Positions 8,285 to 16,061 of a stretch of DNA of 64,000 bases are shown here, in pieces; within the stretch, counting starts at the first letter, position 1; each line of letters starts with the position of its first letter. Under the pieces are notes generated by a model. It saw only the letters and a list, made by a program, of their open reading frames with translations, was not told the DNA's origin and did not search any database. The translations under genes and the position numbers were made by a program. This stretch comes from Amycolatopsis sp. NBC_00345 (GTDB lineage: Bacteria; Actinomycetota; Actinomycetes; Mycobacteriales; Pseudonocardiaceae), in NCBI RefSeq assembly GCF_036116635.1, contig NZ_CP107995.1:7316001-7380000 (forward strand). The letters are read 5' to 3'.

Positions 8285-9940
8285 TCAGACCCGCTTCCTG
8301 TCGAAGACCGCCTTCTGGCCCGTGCCGTAGCGGCGCAGGGCGCCCTCCGGGCCGGAGGCGTTCGGTCGGGTGAAGATCCAGTTCTGCCAGGCCGTGAGCC
8401 GGCCGAAGATCTTGGTCTCGATGGTTTCGGGGCCGACGAACCGGTGGTTCGCCTCCATCCCGGTGAGCGCGTCGGGGCTCAGCGACGCGCGGCCCTCCAG
8501 CGCGATCCGGATCTCGTCCTCCCAGTCGAGGTCGTCCGGGGCGTCGGTGACCAGGCCCAGCTCGACGGTCTCGGCGGGGGCCAGCGCGTGGCCGCGTTCA
8601 CGGGCCAGCCAGGCGACATGGTCGTCGTCGCCGTAGAAGCGCGACTGCAGGCGGGTGAGGCCGTTGCCCATCGGGAACGGGCCGAAATTGGCCTCCGACA
8701 AGATGATCGACGCCCGTTCGTCGCTATCCTCGTCGTCAATGGGCGGACCGTCCAAAATGTACTGACGGTCGGCCGCCAGCGCCAGCTCCAGCAGCACCCC
8801 GGCGAAGCAGCTGCCCGGCTCGATCAGCGCGATGAGCGTGCGGCTGGTGACGTCGAGGCGCTTCAGCGTGCGCTTGTAGTAGTGCAGGATCTCGTTGCTC
8901 AGCCAGCCCTTCGCGCCGAGCACGGCCTGCTCGTACGCGAGCACCTTCGCCGGGTCGCCCTCGGTGCGCAGCACCCACGTGCCCAGCTCGTTCTCGTTGG
9001 TGCGCAAGCGAAGGATGGCGTCGTCCAGCTCGCGGGTCATCGCGAGCAGCCAGCCGTCGGCGCCCTCGGCGTGCAGGTCGCCGGGGTCGCCCTGCGGGCC
9101 GTGGACGGTGAGTGTGGCCACCGAGCCGGCCCGGTCGTAAGCGACGTCGACAAACCGGTATTTCAGGCCGTTTTCGGTGTCCTCGCAGTTCAGCGGGGTC
9201 AGCTCGACGCCGCCGTCGGCGGGCAGGCGGTCGGATTCGTCGGCCAGGTCCCGCGCGCGTGACAGCACGGTCTCGCGGAATTCCTGGCGCGGCACCAGCT
9301 CGTCGACCAGGCGCCAGTCGACGGCGGTCTTGCCCTTGACGCCGTCGGAACGCGTCGCGAACACGTCCGCGCGGTCGCGGCGCACGCGGCGCTTGTCGAC
9401 CACCCGGGTGAGGCCGCCGGTGCCGGGCAGCACGCCGAGCAGCGGCACCTCGGGCAGCGCGACCGTCGACGAGTTGTCGTCCACGAGCAGGATCTTCTCG
9501 CACGCCAAGGCGATTTCGTAACCGCCGCCCGCGCAGCTCCCGTTCACCGCGGCCAGGTACCGCTGACCGGAGTGCTCGGTGGCGTCCTCGATGCCGTTGC
9601 GGGTCTCGTTGGTGAACTTGCAGAAGTTCACCTTCCAGTGGTGCTCCGACGCGGCGAGCATGCGGATGTTCGCGCCGGCGCAGAACACCTTGTCCTTGGC
9701 GCTGGTCACGACGACGGCGCGGACCCCGGGGTGCTCGAACCGCAGCCGCTGGGTCGCGTCGTACAGCTCGATGTCGACGCCGAGGTCGTACGAGTTCAGC
9801 TTCAGCTCGTACCCGGGCACGATGCCGCCCTGCTCGTCGACGTCCATCTCCAGCCACGCGACGTCGTCGTCCACGGTCAGGCGCCAGTGCCGGTAGCTGT
9901 CCGGATGGCGCTCGAAGGTCACCGGTGTGGGGGTCGTCAC
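8285..9940 (-). CDS. boxC: 2,3-epoxybenzoyl-CoA dihydrolase BoxC
   Basis: A 551-residue, two-part crotonase-superfamily protein. The N-terminal half carries crotonase motifs (VFCAGANIRML and GSCAGGGYEIALAC, whose backbone amides form the oxyanion hole). The C-terminal half repeats a diverged crotonase domain (GSCFAGVLLELALA). BoxC opens the ring of 2,3-epoxybenzoyl-CoA by hydrolysis, yielding 3,4-dehydroadipyl-CoA semialdehyde and formate. Length and architecture match known BoxC. It is the first gene of the operon, and its GTG start lies 9 nt after TAGACA with a palindrome just upstream, so this is the regulated end of the box cluster. Confidence 0.95.
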   Translation of the reverse strand: MTTPTPVTFERHPDSYRHWRLTVDDDVAWLEMDVDEQGGIVPGYELKLNSYDLGVDIELYDATQRLRFEHPGVRAVVVTSAKDKVFCAGANIRMLAASEHHWKVNFCKFTNETRNGIEDATEHSGQRYLAAVNGSCAGGGYEIALACEKILLVDDNSSTVALPEVPLLGVLPGTGGLTRVVDKRRVRRDRADVFATRSDGVKGKTAVDWRLVDELVPRQEFRETVLSRARDLADESDRLPADGGVELTPLNCEDTENGLKYRFVDVAYDRAGSVATLTVHGPQGDPGDLHAEGADGWLLAMTRELDDAILRLRTNENELGTWVLRTEGDPAKVLAYEQAVLGAKGWLSNEILHYYKRTLKRLDVTSRTLIALIEPGSCFAGVLLELALAADRQYILDGPPIDDEDSDERASIILSEANFGPFPMGNGLTRLQSRFYGDDDHVAWLARERGHALAPAETVELGLVTDAPDDLDWEDEIRIALEGRASLSPDALTGMEANHRFVGPETIETKIFGRLTAWQNWIFTRPNASGPEGALRRYGTGQKAVFDRKRV

Positions 9941-9949
9941 CCCATCGAT

Positions 9950-9976
9950 TGTCTACACGTTAGTGACCAACGTCAA
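9950..9976 (-). promoter_or_regulatory. boxC promoter with palindromic operator
   Basis: A 17-bp near-perfect palindrome, ACGTTAGTGACCAACGT (9957-9973; two mismatched pairs plus centre), lies directly before boxC. On the minus strand a TTGACG -35-like hexamer (9971-9976) and GACAAT / TAGACA (9948-9953 or 9950-9955) flank it, so a bound repressor would cover the promoter. The site overlaps the 3' end of the upstream gene. No regulator gene is adjacent, so the protein that binds here is unknown; the shape suits a TetR- or GntR-type factor. Confidence 0.55.
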
Positions 9977-10409
9977 TGTTATGTAGGACTTGATCGACGA
10001 TACTCACCCGGTTGAGCCGCATGGCCGCCCAGCAGACGAAGATCCACAGCGCCAGCGCGGACAGCGCGTCGGTGAAGACCGTGGCGTACCAGAACGCCGG
10101 GATCCGCAGCGTGCCCACGAGGAAGTGGGCGGCGCTGGCGAGCCCCGAAAGCGAGTAGACCAGCAGGAACGCCAGCGCGCGCCAGTACCGGCCGTTCCGG
10201 TAGTCGCGATAGCCGAGCGCGCCGAACGTCGTGAACAGCACCCAGCCGAACGCCACCACTATCTGCGTCGCCAGGACGCTGATGCCCTGGAGCTGCGGGT
10301 AGTCCTGCGCGCGGACGACGTTGTGCGTGTAGTGCAGAACCGTGGTGAGCAGCGTGAACCCCAGGATCACCCGCAGCGGAGTGAGGCCCTTTTCTTTGAG
10401 AACGTCCAC
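9960..10409 (-). CDS. hypothetical four-helix membrane protein
   Basis: The 149-residue protein is almost entirely hydrophobic, with four predicted membrane segments: LRVILGFTLLTTVLHY, IVVAFGWVLFTTFGALGY, ALAFLLVYSLSGLASAAHFLVG and TVFTDALSALALWIFVCWAAM. Histidines lie at segment edges (LHYTHNVV and AAHFLVG). I do not recognise a family. It lies directly upstream of boxC on the same strand, 19 nt apart, so read-through is possible, but boxC has its own promoter signals. Start is the GTG at 10409; a perfect-armed operator-like site lies at 10430-10447 just before it. Confidence 0.7.
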   Translation of the reverse strand: MDVLKEKGLTPLRVILGFTLLTTVLHYTHNVVRAQDYPQLQGISVLATQIVVAFGWVLFTTFGALGYRDYRNGRYWRALAFLLVYSLSGLASAAHFLVGTLRIPAFWYATVFTDALSALALWIFVCWAAMRLNRVSIVDQVLHNIDVGH

Positions 10410-10429
10410 TATTCTTCGCCCCCTGATGA

Positions 10430-10447
10430 CTAGATAGATCGCTCTAG
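10430..10447. promoter_or_regulatory. operator-like palindrome CTAGATAGATCGCTCTAG
   Basis: The sequence CTAGATAGATCGCTCTAG is symmetric at 14 of 18 positions (CTAGA..GATC..TCTAG), the size and form of TetR-family operators. It lies 20 nt upstream of the start of the membrane protein at 9960-10409. No TetR gene is adjacent, so the regulator is unknown. Confidence 0.45.
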
Positions 10448-10474
10448 CGAGGAGAGTACACGCTGCTCACGCCG

Positions 10475-11377
10475 TCAGACCAGGTCGATCCGGTGGGTCT
10501 TCACGGGGTAGCCGGCCTTGGCGAACGCGGCCGCCATGGGGACGTTCGCGACGTCGGTGCCCGCGACGATCCGCTCGGCCCCGTGGCCGGCCAGCTCGTG
10601 GGTCGCCTCCACCAGCAGGTCGTAGGCGTAGCCGTGGCCGCGGTGCTCGGGCACGACGGCGACGTAACCGACCACGTGGGCGTGCGGATTCTTGGTGGGC
10701 GCGATGAGGCCGACGACCTCTCCTTCACGCGAGTACGCGAGCCGCCACCAGTCCCGTGGGCCCCGCATCCCGCGCAGGATGTCGAGGTCCTCCTGCGCGG
10801 CGGCGTTCAGGCCGTGCTCTTCGACGGTGCGGCGGACGTGAGCGTCGAGGCTGCCCACGTGGATGCGCCGGAAGATATCGAGCACCACGTTGTCGTCCGG
10901 CTCGGGCCGGAACGTGAGGCGGCCGGGTTTCGGCGGGAGGCCGTTCGCGGGGCTCCAGTCGTAGTAATAACGCTCGACCAGGAACTCGAGCCCGGCGGCC
11001 TCGGCCACCTGGATCCGCTCGGTGGCCTCCTTGGCGACGTCGGGGCGGTCGCGCCAGCCCGGCGGCGTCATGAGGGAGAACTCGGCCCGCCACGGCGCGG
11101 TGCGGAGCAGGTGGACGCCGGCGTCGAAATCGGTGAAGTCGAGCCAGTCCAGCGCGACCGGGACTTCGGCGTCCGGACCGCCCCACCAGGCGGCACGGGC
11201 CACGACAACGTCCTCGCGCAGCGCCACCCAGGTCCACTCCGGGCGGTACTCGCCGCGGGCGGCTTGTTCGGCGTAGTCCTGCCCGAGCAGGCCGCGGCCG
11301 ACGAGGCCGGCGGTGGGCAGGGAGGTGAAGAGGTGTTCTTCGCCCGCGACGAGCGGGCGCACGACCAGATCGGTCAT
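10475..11377 (-). CDS. GNAT-family N-acetyltransferase
   Basis: A 300-residue protein whose C-terminal half is a GNAT domain. VVGYVAVVPEHRGHGYAYDLLVEA (about residues 235-258) contains the R/Q-x-x-G-x-G/A acetyl-CoA loop, and VPMAAAFAKAGYP is the usual terminal strand-helix. The N-terminal half resembles a degenerate second GNAT lobe, as in two-lobed family members. It probably transfers an acyl group to a small molecule or protein; the substrate is unknown. The gene starts 29 nt after an 18-codon leader ORF that has its own promoter and ribosome site, so it may be controlled by translation of that leader. Confidence 0.85.
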   Translation of the reverse strand: MTDLVVRPLVAGEEHLFTSLPTAGLVGRGLLGQDYAEQAARGEYRPEWTWVALREDVVVARAAWWGGPDAEVPVALDWLDFTDFDAGVHLLRTAPWRAEFSLMTPPGWRDRPDVAKEATERIQVAEAAGLEFLVERYYYDWSPANGLPPKPGRLTFRPEPDDNVVLDIFRRIHVGSLDAHVRRTVEEHGLNAAAQEDLDILRGMRGPRDWWRLAYSREGEVVGLIAPTKNPHAHVVGYVAVVPEHRGHGYAYDLLVEATHELAGHGAERIVAGTDVANVPMAAAFAKAGYPVKTHRIDLV

Positions 11378-11406
11378 GGAAGTCCTTCCGGGAAAGCGCG
11401 CCCCCG

Positions 11407-11463
11407 TCAGGTCCTCGGCACCCTCTGCCCGAGGTGGGAGCGCGTGAACGAGTTACCGGACAT
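11407..11463 (-). CDS. putative 18-residue leader peptide
   Basis: The ORF reads MSGNSFTRSHLGQRVPRT and stops with TGA. It has a strong ribosome site (AGGGAGGTGGG) about 6 nt before its ATG and a promoter ending about 19 nt before it, so it would be the first thing translated on the GNAT mRNA. The downstream gene begins 29 nt after its stop. This arrangement is typical of regulatory leader peptides. There is no run of one amino acid that would reveal an attenuation signal, and I do not recognise the sequence. Too short for certainty. Confidence 0.45.
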   Translation of the reverse strand: MSGNSFTRSHLGQRVPRT

Positions 11464-11482
11464 CGGTCCCACCTCCCTTTCT

Positions 11483-11511
11483 GGTCTACGAGGGTGCTTG
11501 CGCGTACTCAA
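11483..11511 (-). promoter_or_regulatory. promoter of leader ORF and GNAT gene
   Basis: On the minus strand TTGAGT (11506-11511) and TAGACC (11483-11488) are separated by exactly 17 bp, a good vegetative promoter. The predicted transcript begins about 12 nt before the leader ORF's ribosome site. Confidence 0.6.
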
Positions 11512-11531
11512 GCGCCTCCCGGCCCGTGGGG

Positions 11532-13952
11532 TCAACGGGTTTTCCCGAGCGTCGCCGTGGTGCTGCGGCGGGGGTCGGTGCTGGAGTGGGAGGCCTCGAA
11601 GACGTACTCGCCACCGTTGTGCCGCCAGGCGCCGGCCCGCCAGGTCTCCGCGGCCCGCGGCTCGACGTGGATCAGGGCCGTGACGCCGTCGCCGGGGCCT
11701 GCCTCGACGGTCGCGAAGCCCGCGAGCCAGCGGACCGGTCGCTCCGCGTCGGGCTGCGCCGGGGAAAGGTAGACCTGGACGACTTCGCGGCCGGCGCGGT
11801 CGCCGGTGTTGCGCAGGCGCACGCGAACCGCCGCACCGCCTTCGGGCGTCGGGACGACGGCGAGGTCGTCGTAGCTCCACGTGGTGTAACCGAGGCCGTG
11901 GCCGAAGCAGTACGCGGCGTCCGGCTGGGCGGCGCGGTAGCCGATGAACACGCCCTCGTCGTACTCGAGAATCCCTTGCCGCGGCTGGACATCCGCGACC
12001 GGGCTCTGCGCGAGCGTCGCGGGCCAGGTGGTCGGGAGGCGGCCGCCGGGCTCCTCGTGTCCGAACAGGACACTCGCGAGCGCGGCGCCGCCGGACTGGC
12101 CGGGGAACCAGGTGAGCAGGATCGCGGCGACGTCCTCGCGCCACGGCAGCTCGACCGGCGCGCCCGCGTTGACCACCACGACAGTGTTCGGGTTGGCCGC
12201 GGCGACTTTCGCCACCAGCTCGTCCTGACGGCCGGGCAGCCGCAGGGAAGCGCGGTCGAAGCCCTCGCTCTCGACCTCCGCGGTGGTGCCGACGACGACT
12301 ACCGCGACCTCGGACTGCCCGGCCAGCCGGACGGCCTCCTTGAGCGCGGCGTCCGGGTCCGGCGCCGGTTCCTGGTGGCCGAGCCCGAAAACGAGCCAGG
12401 CGAACGAACCCTGCGCGAACGCGCGCAGCTCCTTGGGCACGCGGTAGGTGAGGCGGACGTCGACCGGCTTTCCGGCCTCCAGCTCGATTTCGCGGCGGTG
12501 CTCCCGCACCTTCATGATCGCGGTGAAGATGTCGCCGGACGGGATGCTCGGGCCGTCGAACAGGGTCTGGCGGCCGACCCGCAGGGTCAGGTGGCCGGTG
12601 CCGGTGATGCCGAAGGTGTGGGTGCCGGAGACGGCCGGGGTGAACGTGCCCGCGATGTCGACCGAGTCGAGCGTGTCGAAGTCGAGGCCGCGCGGCAGCT
12701 CGCCGATCCAGTCGATTTTCCCTTCCCTGAGGGCAAAAGTGGCGAGTTCGGAGCCGCCCGCGTCGTGCACCATCGCGCGGAGCCGGAAATTGTCGGTGGC
12801 CGGAGGTAGCGTCGTTCTCGGGTCGGCACCGAGTGCGTAACGCAGCTCGGTGCCGTGAGGAAGGGCGGCCCGCAGGCCGTCCAGAGGGGAGATGATGTGG
12901 TCGGGGAACACGGTGGCGCTGCCGCCGCCGAGGATCTTGGGGTCGGTGGCGAGGGCGCCGATGAGCGCGATGCTCTTCGGAGTTTTGAGCGGAAGCGCGG
13001 CTTCTTCGTTGCGCAGCAGCACAAAAGACCGTTGCGCGACTTCCTGCGCGAGCGCGTCTCCGTCTATTTCGGACGGATTCGGCGGCTTCTGGTCGGTGAA
13101 CGCGTGCGTGCGCTCGGCCAGCATCAGCACTCTGCGGACCATGGCGTCCACCCGTCTCGGGCTGACCTTGCCGGCGCGCACGGCCTCGGCGAGGCGCTCG
13201 CCGTAGACGGTGTTCGGGCCGGGCATCGCGATGTCGAGCCCGCCCCTGGCCGCGCCGACGGTGTCGCGCGCGGCGAGCCAGTCGGAGACCACCACCCCGT
13301 CGAAGCCCCACTCTCGGCGGAGCACGCCGTTCACCAGCGCGTCGTGCTCGGTCATGGTGCGGCCGTTCACGCTGTTGTAGGCGGCCATCACGCCCCAGGG
13401 CTTCGCTTGGCGCACAATGATTTCGAAGGGCGCGAGGTAGAGCTCGCGCAGGGTGCGCTCGGCCACCTGCACGTCCACGGTGAAGCGCTCGGTCTCGGAA
13501 TCGTTGGCCACGAAGTGCTTCACGGTCACGCCGACCCCGCCCGACTGCACGCCGATCACGTAACCGGCGCCGATCAGCCCGGTCAGGAGCGGGTCCTCGG
13601 AGTAGCACTCGAAGTGGCGTCCGCCCAGCGGCGAGCGTTGCAGGTTGACGGTGGGCGCGAGCAGCACGTGCACACCCTTGCGCTGGGCCTCGCCCGCGAG
13701 CAGCCCGCCGACCCGCCGGGCCAGCGAGGGGTCCCAGGTGGCGGCCAGCGCCGTGGGGCTCGGCAAGGTCACCGAGGGATCGCCGGCGCTCCACTGCACA
13801 CCGCGGACGCCGACCGGCCCGTCCGAGAAAACCAGCGCACCGAGGCCGATCTCCGGCACCGGCGGCAGCGACCAGACGGTGGCCCCGGCGAGCAGGCGCG
13901 TCTTGGTCTCGAGGTCCAGCTCGTTCAACAGGGCGTCCAGGTCACGAGTCAC
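11532..13952 (-). CDS. glycoside hydrolase family 3 beta-glucosidase
   Basis: An 806-residue cytoplasmic GH3 enzyme without a signal peptide. The N-terminal TIM-barrel carries KHF (145-147) and the nucleophile motif VVVSDW with Asp224. A GH3 C-terminal domain follows, interrupted at about residues 380-500 by a PA14-like insert (DSVDIAGTFTPAVSGTHTFG). A fibronectin-III-like tail closes the protein, containing AGREVVQVYLSP. Such enzymes release glucose from the non-reducing end of beta-glucosides. TACTCT lies 7 nt before the GTG start, so the mRNA is probably leaderless. Just upstream a direct repeat, GTTACC-N5-GTTACC, covers the -35 region and may be a regulator site. Confidence 0.93.
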   Translation of the reverse strand: MTRDLDALLNELDLETKTRLLAGATVWSLPPVPEIGLGALVFSDGPVGVRGVQWSAGDPSVTLPSPTALAATWDPSLARRVGGLLAGEAQRKGVHVLLAPTVNLQRSPLGGRHFECYSEDPLLTGLIGAGYVIGVQSGGVGVTVKHFVANDSETERFTVDVQVAERTLRELYLAPFEIIVRQAKPWGVMAAYNSVNGRTMTEHDALVNGVLRREWGFDGVVVSDWLAARDTVGAARGGLDIAMPGPNTVYGERLAEAVRAGKVSPRRVDAMVRRVLMLAERTHAFTDQKPPNPSEIDGDALAQEVAQRSFVLLRNEEAALPLKTPKSIALIGALATDPKILGGGSATVFPDHIISPLDGLRAALPHGTELRYALGADPRTTLPPATDNFRLRAMVHDAGGSELATFALREGKIDWIGELPRGLDFDTLDSVDIAGTFTPAVSGTHTFGITGTGHLTLRVGRQTLFDGPSIPSGDIFTAIMKVREHRREIELEAGKPVDVRLTYRVPKELRAFAQGSFAWLVFGLGHQEPAPDPDAALKEAVRLAGQSEVAVVVVGTTAEVESEGFDRASLRLPGRQDELVAKVAAANPNTVVVVNAGAPVELPWREDVAAILLTWFPGQSGGAALASVLFGHEEPGGRLPTTWPATLAQSPVADVQPRQGILEYDEGVFIGYRAAQPDAAYCFGHGLGYTTWSYDDLAVVPTPEGGAAVRVRLRNTGDRAGREVVQVYLSPAQPDAERPVRWLAGFATVEAGPGDGVTALIHVEPRAAETWRAGAWRHNGGEYVFEASHSSTDPRRSTTATLGKTR

Positions 13953-14142
13953 CAGGCGGAGAGTAGCTCAAGTTACCGCTTTGTTACCACGATCGACATC
14001 CGGCGCCCATCTGGCCCAAATCTCGCGCGTTTTCCCGGCTCGCGGCTCATTACGGCTGAACCCGGCCATCCTGCCAACCATGATCGATCTCCCTTTCTTG
14101 CCAACAAAAACCCGACAGGCGGCCCGCGCTGGTCCAGTCGGC

Positions 14143-14595
14143 CTACTCGGCCGCCGCGTCAGCCAGGTGTTCCCGGAGCACCCGCAAAGTCCGCAAGGTC
14201 ACCGCCAGCTCGTCGGGCGCGATGCCGGATGCCACCCCATCCGCCCAATTCGCCTGGCGTCGGCCCAACGTCGCCAGGGCGGTGCGGGCCTTCGGGGTCA
14301 GGTGCAGCAGTGGCGCACGACCGTCGGCGGGATTGTTGGCACGGGTCAGCATTCCATTGCGCAGCAAGCGGTTCACCGTCTCCTGCACGCTCTGCCGCCG
14401 CAAGCCGCGACGGCGGGCAAGTTCGGCGGCAGATGCGGGGCCGTCCTCAAGGAAGCCGACCACCTGCCACTGCGCAGCGGTCAGCCCGACCACACCCGCC
14501 AGCGCGTCACCGGCTGTCAGCAGTGCGCCGTTGGAAAGGAAAACCTCGTTGACGAGCTGGGTGAGCGTTTCGGCTCGGGCGGACCTCCGTGTCAT
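14143..14595 (-). CDS. MarR-family transcriptional regulator
   Basis: The 150-residue protein has MarR helices and winged helix: GLTAAQWQVVGFLEDGPASAAELARRRGL, then RQSVQETVNRLLRNGML and the wing NPADGRAPLLHLT. It is divergent from the DUF1579 gene, and a perfect palindrome (14614-14631) lies in the 53-nt gap 19 nt before its start. Autoregulation and repression of the DUF1579 gene (and possibly the hydrolase behind it) are therefore likely. The ligand is unknown. Confidence 0.87.
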   Translation of the reverse strand: MTRRSARAETLTQLVNEVFLSNGALLTAGDALAGVVGLTAAQWQVVGFLEDGPASAAELARRRGLRRQSVQETVNRLLRNGMLTRANNPADGRAPLLHLTPKARTALATLGRRQANWADGVASGIAPDELAVTLRTLRVLREHLADAAAE

Positions 14596-14613
14596 GCGTG
14601 CTAGCCTCGCACA

Positions 14614-14631
14614 TCGACAGGCACCTGTCGA
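14614..14631. promoter_or_regulatory. MarR operator TCGACAGGCACCTGTCGA
   Basis: Perfect inverted arms TCGACAGG and CCTGTCGA flank a 2-bp centre (CA) between the divergent MarR gene and the DUF1579 gene. Size and position are those of a MarR dimer site. On the plus strand it lies 17 nt before the DUF1579 ATG, where it would block the promoter or ribosome access. Confidence 0.7.
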
Positions 14632-14648
14632 AATGAACGGAGCGGCCG

Positions 14649-15137
14649 ATGAACCTGCCCACCCGAGGCGAAGCGCACGAAGCCCTCACCGCGCTCGTCG
14701 GCGACTGGGCTGGCACCGAGGAACTCGCCGCGTCACCGTGGGCGCCCGCCGCCACCGCGACAGCCACCTGCCAGTACCGGCTGGCGCTCGACGGCTTCGC
14801 CCTCCTCCAGGACTACGCGCAGACACGCGAAGACGGCTCACATCTTTTGGGCCACAGCGTTTTCACCGTCGACCCGACCACTGGCGAGACCCTCTGGTAC
14901 GGCTTCGACAGTTACGGTTTCCCGCCCGACTCACCCGGTCGCGGCGGCTGGACGGAAGGCACGCTGTATTTGGAGAAGAAGACCCCGCGTGGCGTCGCCC
15001 GTCATCGGCTGACCCCGGACGGCGATGTCCTCACCCACGAGATCGACGTGAAACTGGGCCAGGCCGCCGAGTTCACCCCGTTCCTGCGCGCCCGGTACAC
15101 CCGCGAAGCCGAGCAACCCGGCGCGGGCGAGGGGTGA
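14649..15137 (+). CDS. DUF1579 family protein
   Basis: The 162-residue soluble protein has the DUF1579 pattern: an N-terminal helix followed by LVGDWAGTEE, then beta strands with RLALDGFALLQDY, GHSVFTVDP and LWYGFDSYGF, a lipocalin/nitrobindin-like barrel. The function of the family is unknown. The ATG at 14649 follows GGAGCGG closely. It is divergent from a MarR gene with a shared operator and lies 51 nt before the alpha/beta hydrolase on the same strand, so the two may form a small MarR-controlled unit. Confidence 0.8.
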   Translation: MNLPTRGEAHEALTALVGDWAGTEELAASPWAPAATATATCQYRLALDGFALLQDYAQTREDGSHLLGHSVFTVDPTTGETLWYGFDSYGFPPDSPGRGGWTEGTLYLEKKTPRGVARHRLTPDGDVLTHEIDVKLGQAAEFTPFLRARYTREAEQPGAGEG

Positions 15138-15188
15138 ATGCCGTCACGTCGGCCTGCGGTCGTGGGGTGGACCGGAAACACTGGTGAC

Positions 15189-16061
15189 ATGACCGAGTCC
15201 ATGATCGAGGCCAACGGTGTGACGCTCTGTCACGAGACGTTCGGCGACCCGTCGGGGCGTCCGCTGTTGCTCATCATGGGACTGGCGGCGCCGATGATCT
15301 GGTGGGACGACGAGTTCTGCGAGGACCTGGCCGCCCGCGGCTTCCGCGTCGTCCGCTTCGACAACCGGGACGTCGGCCGGTCGTCACGGATGGCCGGGCG
15401 CGCGAACCTGCCACGCGCCTACCTGCTGCGTTCCGCGCCGTACACGATCGCCGACCTGGCCGACGACGCCGCCGGACTGCTCGACGCGCTCGGCATCGGG
15501 CAAGCGCACGTGGCCGGTGCGTCGATGGGCGGCATGATCGCGCAAACGCTCGCCATCCGGCGGCCGGAGCGAGTGCTGTCGCTGACGTCGATCATGTCCA
15601 CCACCGGCAACAGGCTCGTGGGCCGCCCAAGCCTGCGCGCCGCGACGATGATGCTGGCCACGCAGCCGCGCACGCGCGAGGAGTACGTCGCGTTGCTGCT
15701 GAAGACGTTCCGGCTGATCGGATCGCCGGGCTACCCCTTCGACGAGAACCGGATGCGCAACCGCGCAGAACGAACCTTCGACCGCGGCGTCCATCCCGGC
15801 GGCGCCATCCGCCAACTGGCCGCCATCGTCTCAACCCACGACCGCACCCCAGCACTACGCCGCCTCACCGTCCCGTCCCTCGTAGTGCACGGCGCGCGCG
15901 ACCCTCTGGTCCACGTCTCCGGCGGCCGCGCCACGGCCCGCGCCCTACACGCCGACCTGGACGTCATCCCAGGCATGGGCCACGACCTCCCCCGCGAAGC
16001 CTGGCCCCGCGTCATCAACGGCATCACCCGCATCGCCGACCGGGCCACCACCAAGCCCTGA
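15189..16061 (+). CDS. alpha/beta hydrolase
   Basis: The 290-residue enzyme has the alpha/beta hydrolase core. LLLIMGLAAPMIWW is the oxyanion region, VVRFDNRDVGRSS follows, the nucleophile elbow is GASMGG, VHGARDPLV carries the catalytic Asp, and GMGHDLP the catalytic His. This set resembles the aclacinomycin methylesterase-like and general esterase group; the substrate is unknown. The frame is open from 15138 but the ATG at 15189 has a GGACCGGA site and matches family N-termini. Confidence 0.88.
   Translation: MTESMIEANGVTLCHETFGDPSGRPLLLIMGLAAPMIWWDDEFCEDLAARGFRVVRFDNRDVGRSSRMAGRANLPRAYLLRSAPYTIADLADDAAGLLDALGIGQAHVAGASMGGMIAQTLAIRRPERVLSLTSIMSTTGNRLVGRPSLRAATMMLATQPRTREEYVALLLKTFRLIGSPGYPFDENRMRNRAERTFDRGVHPGGAIRQLAAIVSTHDRTPALRRLTVPSLVVHGARDPLVHVSGGRATARALHADLDVIPGMGHDLPREAWPRVINGITRIADRATTKP

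Noticed and set aside
11464..13794. Minus-strand frame of nearly 800 codons overlapping the GH3 gene
   Set aside because: Arg-rich shadow of the GH3 gene in another frame; only its last 18 codons (11407-11463) have a ribosome site and promoter and were kept as a leader ORF.
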